Of a DNA stretch of 24,563 nt, positions 17,738-24,563 are shown piece after piece. This DNA is from Branchiostoma floridae (Eukaryota > Chordata > Leptocardii > Amphioxiformes > Branchiostomatidae). The notes under the pieces are model-generated. The model saw only the letters and a program-made list of their open reading frames with translations, did no database searches and was not told where the DNA came from. Each line of letters starts with the position of its first letter. The first letter of the stretch is position 1. Location of the stretch: positions 5,241,419-5,265,981 of the forward strand of contig NC_049986.1 of the NCBI RefSeq assembly GCF_000003815.2. Reading direction: 5' to 3'. Position numbers and translations under genes: made by a program.

Positions 17738-18164
17738 ACAGAACAACTTTCATTAGCACTTCCACACTACTTCCAGATGAAAACTTTCTTCCCAATATGT
17801 GCCTGTAGTGTAGGCACAAGATGATTTAAGGTCTAAGGAAGTTAAACAGCTTCTCCCAGGGTCTCTCCCTGGCTGCAACATGGCCATGAATACCACATAC
17901 ATGTTCTAAAAATGACTGAGGACTGCCAAATTCCTGTACAGTTGTACTAGGTAGGAAACTTCTGCTATGAATTGAAATTAATTCAGCTATAGTATAACAG
18001 CAGTGATGTAAATATAATGAGGCAACATATTCATACCAGGCTAAAAAAGGTTAACAAAGCTCATTCACTCACAGCAAGTTTTAAAGCTAATTATAGGAAA
18101 CATACATGAATCTTGCCATGTCAAACAATCTCTTAAGCAGTGCAAGAATGGAAGCAAATTACTG
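17738..18164. other. Intron between Ig3 and Ig4, unassigned part
   Basis: No exon-like sequence on the minus strand and no recognisable repeat between the foldback element and the LINE. Confidence 0.5.
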
Positions 18165-18190
18165 AAATCAGCTGCATAAATCAGCTGCAT
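18165..18190. repeat. 13-bp tandem duplication at the LINE 5' junction
   Basis: AAATCAGCTGCAT is present twice in a row immediately before the first reverse transcriptase codons. It could be a 5'-junction duplication made during insertion. Confidence 0.7.
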
Positions 18191-18194
18191 TGAC

Positions 18195-20122
18195 AATAAT
18201 TTGCTCAAGGTCGGTGCGCAAATACTGGCCCCCTCACTCACCAAGCTTTTCAATAAATCTCTAAGCACGGGGGATTTTCCGAAGAAATGGAAGGAAGCCA
18301 AGATAATGCCCATCCACAAGAAAGGGGATAAGACCAACCCTAGTAACTATCGCCCTGTGTCTATTCTACCTGGCATATCTAAGATATTAGAAAGAGCTGT
18401 CCACAATCAACTATATCAGTATCTGACCCAATATAGACTCTTAACACAATACCAGTCTGGGTTCAGAAAGAAACACTCTTGTGAGACAGCGCTTCACTCG
18501 GTTATTGAGGAGTGGGTAAGCTCTATTGACAAGAGGGAACTAACCGGAGTGGTTTTTTGTGACCTGTCTCGAGCTTTCGATACCCTTGACCATAACATAA
18601 TGGTACGTAAACTCCAACATTACGGTGCAGATGACATGGCTTGCAAATGGTTCCAGTCTTACTTGACTGGTAGTGATACAACATACATGCATAAACTCAG
18701 TCCTATCCTCACCTATTAATGTCACCTGCGGAGTCCCTCAAGGGTCAATATTAGGCCCACTTCTGTTTATCATATATGTGAATGACTTACCAAATTGCTT
18801 GCAACTCTGTAAGATTGCACTGTATGCCGACGATACGATCATTCACTTCGCGGCACGCAATGTACAGGCAATTGAGCAGGCCATACAGAGCGACGCAGCC
18901 AGACTTTCCCAGTGGTTTGCGGCTAACAAATTGTCGTTAAAACCCACGAAATGTAAAACGATGTTAGTGGGTTCGTCAAGAGCAAACGACATTAACACTG
19001 AATTAGACATCACTTTAGCTGGCACTACTCTTGAGCAAGTTGATAAATTCAAGTATCTTGGAGTCATTATCGACAACATGTTAAAGTGGCATGATCATTG
19101 TGATCATCTTAACAAGAAGCTTGCTCAAACAATCGGAATAATGAAGTACCTTAAACACTACCTGAATAGAGAGGCGCTGCTCATAATTTACAAAGCCCTA
19201 TTTCTCCCACACATACAGTACTGCAGCACTGTCTGGGATCAAGGGGGTAAAGGAAGTCTGGATAAATTACAGAAACTCCAAACTAGAGCTGGCCGCGTGA
19301 TCCTGGGGTACGATCGCTATACTTCTACAACAGACGTCTTACGTACTCTCGGATGGGTCCAAATAGCCGATGTACATAAAAGAAGTAAGGCAACGCTCGT
19401 TTTTAAGGCACTTAACGGCATGACCCCTCCCCACCTTACTGCATTGTTCTCCCAACTCTCAGAAATACACACACATAATACCCGTCTCAGATCACAAGGT
19501 GGACTCCTACTGCCTAAAGCTAAATCTGAATATAGAAAGAAAGCTTTTTCACACGCAGGTGCGGTGCTCTGGAACTCCCTCTCGTCCCAATTAAGATCTG
19601 CGAAGACACTGTCACAGTTTAAACGATTGTATGACCAGGACTAAAGGATTCTGATTGTATATATTTTAACTTTAGTACCTGTCATATCACAGTGGATCCT
19701 TTTGTTTGATTTCTGTATTATGTTTTGACGCTAAGACTGACATTTATGTTCTCTTCTGACTGTTATTTTTCATTTTCAAATCAACTTTGTAACAAACACT
19801 CCCCGACCAGCGACACATTGATATGCAAATTCCACTTTTCATTCCACTTTTCATTACTTTGATTTTAAGTTGATCCACTGTCTGAATGTGTTATCATTGT
19901 TATTATTATTACCATTATTATATTAAGTTATCTTGAGTTATTTGTATTGTAAATAGTTGACAGCTGACGATTACTTATGCAAGTTTGACCTTTGATTTCA
20001 ATTTTGATTCAGTTGTTGTGATTTTGTGTTATTTTATGTTGGGGTCTCCCGGCCCACCAGGAGGTATTGAAAAACGCCAGTAGGCGATGTATTTTCCTGG
20101 ATAAATAAATAAACTGAACTGA
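18195..20122 (+). mobile_element. 5'-truncated non-LTR retrotransposon (CR1/L2-like LINE)
   Basis: The element consists of a truncated reverse transcriptase frame, about 450 bp of 3' untranslated sequence, and a tail of ATAA units at 20101-20112. The end of the 3' region can form a hairpin: CCAGGA at 20057 with TCCTGG at 20095, and CGCC-AGTA-GGCG within it. Such tails are expected where the reverse transcriptase recognises its own RNA. No endonuclease domain is present. It lies antisense in the intron between Ig3 and Ig4, and its tail ends 25-35 bp from the Ig3 donor. Clade assignment is from motif recognition only. Confidence 0.85.
18201..19644 (+). pseudogene. LINE reverse transcriptase, 5'-truncated and frameshifted
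   Basis: The first frame (to 18719) carries the fingers and start of the palm: IMPIHKKGD, NYRPVSILPG, QYQSGFRKKHSCETAL and the catalytic DLSRAFDTLDH. It stops after a one-base frameshift at about 18670. The second frame then continues with CGVPQGSILGPLLF, the YADD catalytic motif, KCKTMLV and the thumb motif FKYLGVIID. After these comes the roughly 170-residue C-terminal region with HIQYCSTVWD, typical of CR1/L2-like LINEs, ending at 19644. The usual N-terminal AP endonuclease is missing. Apart from the truncation and the single frameshift it is open, which suggests a fairly young insertion that is inactive as a source. Confidence 0.88.
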
Positions 20123-20147
20123 TAAATTGTCTTGTCTAATAGCTTAC

Positions 20148-20429
20148 CCCACACTGTCACACCCCAGGACTGTGTATCCTCTCCTGCAATGTTGGTTGCT
20201 ACACACATGTACACTCCCCCATCCTGAAGACTAGTTCTGGAGATTTGGAGTGTGTCTCCAGAATTTTGGAGTTGGACTTGATTTCCAATTTTGACATCCT
20301 CTCCGTCCTTCAACCAGCGAACAGAGGGTCTTGGGATGCCACTGACCAGGCAATCCAGGGTGACAGAATTGTTCAATGTAACAGTGACATCCCTGATGGG
20401 CACCCTGCCATCTCCAACAGTAGGAGGAA
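20148..20429 (-). CDS. Ig3, single-exon I-set domain
   Basis: This is a 282-nt exon, phase 1 to phase 1, with acceptor TTCTGCAG before TTCCTCCT and donor TGGG|GTAAGC. The domain reads VPPTVGDGRV, then VTLDC, SGIPRPSVRWLKDGE, GDTLQISRTS, DGGVYMC and ATNIAGEDTQ, ending VTVWG. NNS in the B strand is a possible N-glycan site. The 3' end of an oppositely oriented LINE lies only about 25-35 bp past the donor. Confidence 0.9.
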
Positions 20430-20786
20430 CTGCAGAACAAAAGATGTCATCAGCAATCAGTTGGGCAGTATTATTGGGGTATGCACATTTGTGGAAGAAT
20501 TCAGAGTAATTTTGCACATTATATAATATTTTAGAGGACAATAAGCAGATATGGCTAACTTAAGATATCATAATATATCAGATGCTTAGATGCATAGCAT
20601 TGCAACAAACTTTCAGTACCTTTCTAAGGACATTTTGTACTGTATTCTTTCCTATAGTATTAACACTGTGTAGATTCAAAGTCATTTGGCTTTTATACAC
20701 AAAATGTATGTAGTGACACAAGAGGCCCAAATATTTTTTGGTGAAAATGGCCAATAAATTCCAAAATAAATCATTTTCAAAGACTA

Positions 20787-21020
20787 ACAGTTAACGTTGG
20801 TTCACCTTTATCTGTAGGGTAACCTACATGTACATCCGTTGTTTCTAAAAACTGGGTATTTAAGCATTTTAAGTTGACTGACGGTGGTTTCAAACTGCAA
20901 TATTTTTGAAATTCTGCAGTTTGAAACCACTATCCGTCGACTTGATATTCCCAGATACCCTGTTTTTAAAATCAACAGACATAGGTTTCTCCACAGATAA
21001 ATGTGAACTAACGTTACTGT
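20787..21020. mobile_element. Foldback or MITE-like inverted repeat
   Basis: The left end (ACAGTTAACGTTGGTTCAC) and the right end (inverse of ACAGTAACGTTAGTTCAC) bound a 234-bp palindromic element. The centre is strongly paired: GTTTCAAACTGCA near 20888 faces TGCAGTTTGAAAC near 20916. The arms are about 110 bp with many substitutions toward the ends. It lies in the intron between Ig2 and Ig3. Confidence 0.72.
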
Positions 21021-21367
21021 CATTAAGTAAAGAACAGATTATTTATAGTCCTACAATGTACATGACCCAGATAAAACTGAATATTAAATTTCATTTGGTT
21101 CAAGATAGCATCACTGGTCTAGAATATACAAAATATAGATTTTACAGGACTGCTTTTAAAAAATGAGGAAAAGATCATGTCTAAGGGTAGTTACTCAATG
21201 TACACATTTTACCCCTTTTGTTCAATGATTATCCAATAATTATTGACCAAAATGGTAGGAAAAAAATATGTCAGCAAAAACATAATAGTTCACTCCCTAT
21301 GATATAGACAGTGAAATATGATTATGAAGGGAACAAAAAGGTAAATCTTCCTCACACAACTACTCAC
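21021..21367. other. Rest of intron between Ig2 and Ig3, nothing recognised
   Basis: AT-rich with no exon-like sequence or repeat that I can identify. Confidence 0.55.
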
Positions 21368-21649
21368 CATGGACATTAAGGATGAAGTCCTTTGTCAAGT
21401 TGCCAGCCACATTGGATGCAATGCATCTATATGTACCAGTGTCATCCACTTCCACAGCAGCAATGCTCAACGTTCCGGAGGGTAAAATGACATGTTGTAG
21501 AGAATTGCCTGACAAGGGTTCTCCATCCTTGCTCCATGCAAATGTTGGTGGTGGGATAGCATCTACAGCACACGGCAGGCTGACTGGATTCCTTACAGTT
21601 ACACTGACTTCATTGCTTCCACCCTGAACACCATCCCCTGTGGGTGGGA
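21368..21649 (-). CDS. Ig2, single-exon I-set domain
   Basis: This is a 282-nt exon, phase 1 to phase 1, with acceptor TTATTCAG and donor CATG|GTGAGT. Reading in frame gives PPTGDGVQGG, then VSLPC, DAIPPPTFAW, LPSGTLSIAA, DDTGTYRC and ASNVAGNLTKD, ending ILNVHG. Both disulphide Cys residues and the core Trp are present. NLT in the G strand is a possible N-glycosylation sequon. There is no in-frame ATG near the start, so ATG-based ORF calling misses it; it was found by direct translation. Confidence 0.88.
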
Positions 21650-21771
21650 CTGAATAAAAAGAAACAATATCTTGTCATCATCAGTAAGTAACTGTATGTC
21701 TGGGTACCTGTCATGCTTCTGTTAATCCCTAACTTGTCGAAGCATGTGAGATATTTTTCACGCAAACTTCT

Positions 21772-22175
21772 GTGAGATCACGCGGTGCAGCGGCAGCGAG
21801 TTGGAATCTGGCTGCGTGTCACCAATCTTATGCCCTTGGGAAAGGCACTTTACACGGCTTTCCTCACTTTACTTAGGTGAAAATGAGTACTTAGCTTCGG
21901 CTAGAGCCGTCCCTTTGATAGGACATAAAATGGAGGTCCCATGTTGGGGAGAGCCATACCCCAGGCACGTTAAAGAACCCACCACACATGTAATGGTGTG
22001 GCGTGAGTGGTTCAAAACCTTCAGTTCCTTGGCCACACCTGGGGTAATTACTGTCGTATTAAGGTCACCTGAGTGGCGCCGAATGGCAGCTCGCTCCAGA
22101 CCCTTGCGATTTAGCCCCGCCTATTGTAAGCTCCTCGCAATTCAGCCCCTGCCTGGCAAGAGAGAGTAGTAAACC
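21772..22175 (+). mobile_element. tRNA-derived SINE-like copy 2
   Basis: CGGTGCAGCGG at 21783-21793 resembles an A box with one mismatch, and GTTGGAATC at 21800 is B-box-like. The central blocks (CCCTTGGGAAAGGCAC, AGGTGAAAATGAGTA, AAAATGGAGGTCC, GGGGAGAGCCATACCCCAGG) match copy 1 at 9405-9600, and this copy keeps a longer centre. The 3' part (GTGGCGTGAGTGGTTC onward) has no counterpart in copy 1, so the tails may derive from different partners. It ends about 40 bp from the Ig1 donor. Confidence 0.7.
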
Positions 22176-22216
22176 CATCTATTAACAATAACAAAAAGTA
22201 AATAGCCGACCCTTAC

Positions 22217-22486
22217 CAAACACCTGCAGGTTGACCTGTCTGGAGGCTACCCCTGCTGGGTTGATGGCTGTACAGGTGTAAGGACCAGAATCTTCAGGCC
22301 TGGCAGAACTAATGATCAGAGCACCTGTGTCTGAGATGGACATGCCCTGTCTGCCACTCACAGGTTCTCCTTGATTGTTCCAGGACACAGTTGGGGAGGG
22401 CACACCATCAGCATCACATGTCAGCACAACCTGCCGACCTTGTACCACTGTGTACTCAGTCTTGTCTTCAGAAATACTGGGGGAAA
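22217..22486 (-). CDS. Ig1, single-exon I-set domain (hemicentin-like)
   Basis: This 270-nt exon has phase 1 at both ends. The acceptor is TTTTCTAG before TTTCCCCC and the donor is TTTG|GTAAGG. The domain has 90 codons, with Cys24 (VVLTC), GVPSP, Trp36 and Cys72 (DSGPYTC), then INPAGVASRQ and the closing strand NLQVFG. It is the most upstream Ig exon visible. The next exon toward the 5' end of the gene is not identifiable in 22487-24563. A SINE-like copy ends about 40 bp beyond its donor. Confidence 0.88.
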
Positions 22487-24563
22487 CTAGAAAACAAAAC
22501 AAATTTTGTGAACATGATACTGTTTCTTTTTAAATCTAAAGACAGAGACTGCTGGTGAGATGCCATCAAGCCTCCACATCTATGTGGAATGAAAAGACTG
22601 AGCGCTGTTTTCGACAGAAATATAGTTATCAAGTATTTCAATGGTAGTTTCTGTGTTTTAAATGCTTGACTATGTCCACAAATCACACTGCAGTTGAATA
22701 GTTCGGGATTAGGACACACATTTGCGATGGACGTTCCACATGCAAATGANNNNNNNNNNNNNNNNNNNNNNNNNNNNNNNNNNNNNNNNNNNNNNNNNNN
22801 NNNNNNNNNNNNNNNNNNNNNNNNNNNNNNNNNNNNNNNNNNNNNNNNNGACTGAGCGCTGTTTTCGACAGAAATATAGTTATCAAGTATTTCAATGGTA
22901 GTTTCTGTGTTTTAAATGCTTGACTATGTCCACAAATCACACTGCAGTTGAATAGTTCGGGATTAGGACACACATTTTGCGATGGAACGTTCCACATGCA
23001 AATGAACCTAAAACCATCTGTAGCTTCCGCGAGATGTAATGCTCCGACGCAAAGCGCATCACTTGAGAAAACCACACGTCTGTCAAGCTTTAATCACGGT
23101 TATATGTGCAATACAAGATGAAAGCTCAAGTCACAAGGGTTAAGTGTCAAGTGCACATCTACAAAACAAGTGTGCGTTCGTGTAGAACATAGGTCGGAAA
23201 TAGGACCGGAGACGTTATATGTTACCTTGTTCATACATGTACATGTGAGGTAAAAGTGCTTGGATTTGCCTAGCTAGCCTCTAACAGATTCTGGGTGACT
23301 GAAATAGTAGAAATTGGCCCAATACATGCCTATGCATATGGTAGCAACTGATTACCATCTGTCCAGCTAACTCCTTTGGCAAATCATTCAAATTACAGTG
23401 GAAACCAGCTATTTGCAATACGTTTTGGCGCAAAAATCGGATAGTTGCAAAGAATTCTGAAATGCTAAACCGTTTCCCATTAGCGCCATTGTATACAGCA
23501 CCCATATTTGCAAAGCCCAAATCGGCTAATCAGGAAAAAAATTCAAAATGCAACACATGTGCACCAAAAATATGCCAAACAAATCGTCAGAATCGGTAGA
23601 AATGAACCGACAAGAGGTATAAAGACAAAATAGCGCCAAAAAGAACGAAACTGTCTGTGTTGAGTCCCAAAGAGGTGCAATTGTTTTGATTTTACGCCGC
23701 TAGCGCATGGCCCGCTGGCGGATTGCCGCGAGGAATCATGGGATACGAGAAAGCAAGCTGCGTCCACCATCACTATTTTCGGGAGTAAAATGTTTTTAAA
23801 ATGAAGCTGTCAACTGTTGCAAAATTTCCAGTAATCTGCGGACATCGTAAGCTAAAAATCTGTAACGCGAGTTAACCTTTATTCGTTCAGTTACCTTAAT
23901 TCGTTTTTTCAAAAACAGGGAATCTACGGAGACACGGTAAATGCAACATCAGTAATAACCACAGGAATGCATAACCAAGAGACTTAAGTGTTCAGAATAT
24001 TCATGAAAAGGCTCCGATGACCACGCATTTGAAAACAGCGAGGTCAAAAACGTACCGTCCTTCATTGTAATAGCCTACCGCTCCGTGGGAGGATTGCGTC
24101 ACCGTGTTGTTCGCCGGAATGGCAGAGATCTATCACATTCGCTTCCAGTTCACAATTATCATGCACAAGACAACTAAATAAAGTTTGTGTTGCTGACCAG
24201 TAACTAGACTCAAAGTGTGATCAATTGTCGAAAACCGTCTCTTTGTTGCCACAACCTCCCGCACTTGTGGCGCACGATCGAACGACGCCATGTTTTTTCC
24301 AAGAAACCTACGGTCGCAACCGCGGGAAAAAGATTGGATGACGACATTACAAGGTATTTGTATTTATTAAACTTACCTTTAACCTTTAATAACTCACTAA
24401 CTCGCCTTTTTCTCTTAGATCATTAAGCAGCCATCTATTAAACATTTTATGCACCACCAAGAATGGAAATGATATTGAACATCGACAAATTAATTTTTAC
24501 TCTGGTCCCCTTTTTTTAAAATGTGAAAGTCCCAAGCCAGATCATGTAAACTGTGCAAATACG
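22487..24563. other. Upstream 2 kb without a confident gene
   Basis: No Ig-like exon is visible on the minus strand, so the next upstream exon is in the gap at 22750-22849 or beyond the window. The stretch from about 23690 to 24350 is richer in CG than the rest and holds several short open segments starting with ATG on both strands. The best one (24291 down to 24133, minus, 52 codons) begins in an AACATGGCG context. None has a recognisable product. A promoter for a neighbouring or shorter transcript is possible but not shown. Confidence 0.4.
22596..23004. repeat. Duplicated contig ends around a 100-N gap
   Basis: The 154 bp at 22596-22749 recur directly after the gap from 22850 to about 23004. 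The copies are almost identical; the differences I see are single-base length changes (CACATTTGCG versus CACATTTTGCG, GATGGACG versus GATGGAACG). The N run at 22750-22849 is exactly 100. This pattern fits two overlapping contig ends or haplotypes that were not merged. Confidence 0.85.

Larger units (their letters stand above)
436..22486 (-). other. HMCN: Hemicentin-like gene, internal segment with 19 Ig domains
   Basis: The minus strand encodes an unbroken series of I-set immunoglobulin domains in 26 visible exons. Each domain shows a first Cys in a V-x-L-x-C strand, G-x-P-x-P, a core Trp, and a D-x-G-x-Y-x-C strand followed by N-x-x-G. Domains begin near a PP or PxI motif right after a phase 1 junction (usually G|TN, Val) and end in V-x-V-x-G. 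A long tandem of such domains with phase 1 boundaries is typical of hemicentins, secreted matrix proteins of basement membranes and cell-cell junctions. Hemicentins also have an N-terminal VWA domain and C-terminal TSP1, G2F and EGF modules, none of which is visible, so both ends lie outside the window or in gaps. Titin/obscurin-like or other Ig-array proteins are less likely, because there are no FN3 repeats and N-glycosylation sequons occur in many domains. Family assignment is from recognition, not a search. Confidence 0.85.

Noticed and set aside
18065-18337. 90-codon minus-strand ORF
   Set aside because: It overlaps the start of the LINE reverse transcriptase in antisense and is a shadow of that frame.
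23801-23849. Plus-strand first exon starting ATGAAGCTG with donor ATC|GTAAGC
   Set aside because: It is too short to judge, and no continuing exon is visible.
24133-24291. 52-codon minus-strand ORF starting AACATGGCG as the first exon of the gene
   Set aside because: No signal peptide and no VWA-like sequence. The start context alone is not evidence of coding.
1-24563. Bacterial-type features, CRISPR arrays, operons, rRNA or functional tRNA genes
   Set aside because: Spliced Ig exons show this is an animal gene. The repeats are not CRISPR-like, and tRNA-like boxes occur only in SINE-like copies.

Overview
The window is eukaryotic, almost certainly from an invertebrate animal genome, and a lancelet-like (cephalochordate) source is my best guess. 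The guess rests on the gene type, the short intron-rich layout and the mix of SINE, CR1/L2-like LINE and foldback repeats; no marker settles the species. Three runs of exactly 100 N (1526-1625, 2497-2596, 22750-22849) are scaffold gaps of conventional length, so their true size is unknown.

The only host gene I can support lies on the minus strand and fills 22486 down to 436. It is an internal part of a hemicentin-like extracellular matrix protein: 19 consecutive I-set immunoglobulin domains, numbered Ig1 (22217-22486) to Ig19 (436-1212) in transcription order, spread over 26 visible exons. I placed each exon by its splice sites, its reading phase and the pattern Cys ... G-x-P-x-P ... Trp ... 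D-x-G-x-Y-x-C ... N-x-x-G. All introns between domains are phase 1. Eleven domains are single exons of 267-282 nt. Eight domains are or should be split by an internal intron at several positions and in all three phases. The second half of Ig18 is missing, very probably in the gap at 1526-1625. Neither the start of the protein (signal peptide, VWA domain) nor its end (TSP1, G2F, EGF modules) is in the window. No Ig exon is visible in 22487-24563 or 1-435.

The introns hold most of the novelty. They contain a 5'-truncated, frameshifted non-LTR retrotransposon (about 18195-20122, plus strand); two tRNA-derived SINE-like copies (9405-9600 and 21772-22175); hAT-like elements with CAGGGC ends (8182-8509, possibly 15653-17005); several foldback or MITE-like inverted repeats (695-1024, 3275-3482, 4728-4900, 11811-11949, 17455-17737, 20787-21020); and micro- and minisatellites. 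Two foldback elements carry, in each arm and pointing outward, a YTGAG-hairpin-GAAA module. Different families keep the hairpin paired with different bases. This resembles part of a hammerhead ribozyme core such as those found in Penelope-like retroelements, and related solitary modules occur at 3829, 10144 and 12957. It is the best candidate here for something under-described.

The upstream 2 kb (22487-24563) includes a duplicated contig end around the third gap and a CpG-richer stretch without a confident gene.
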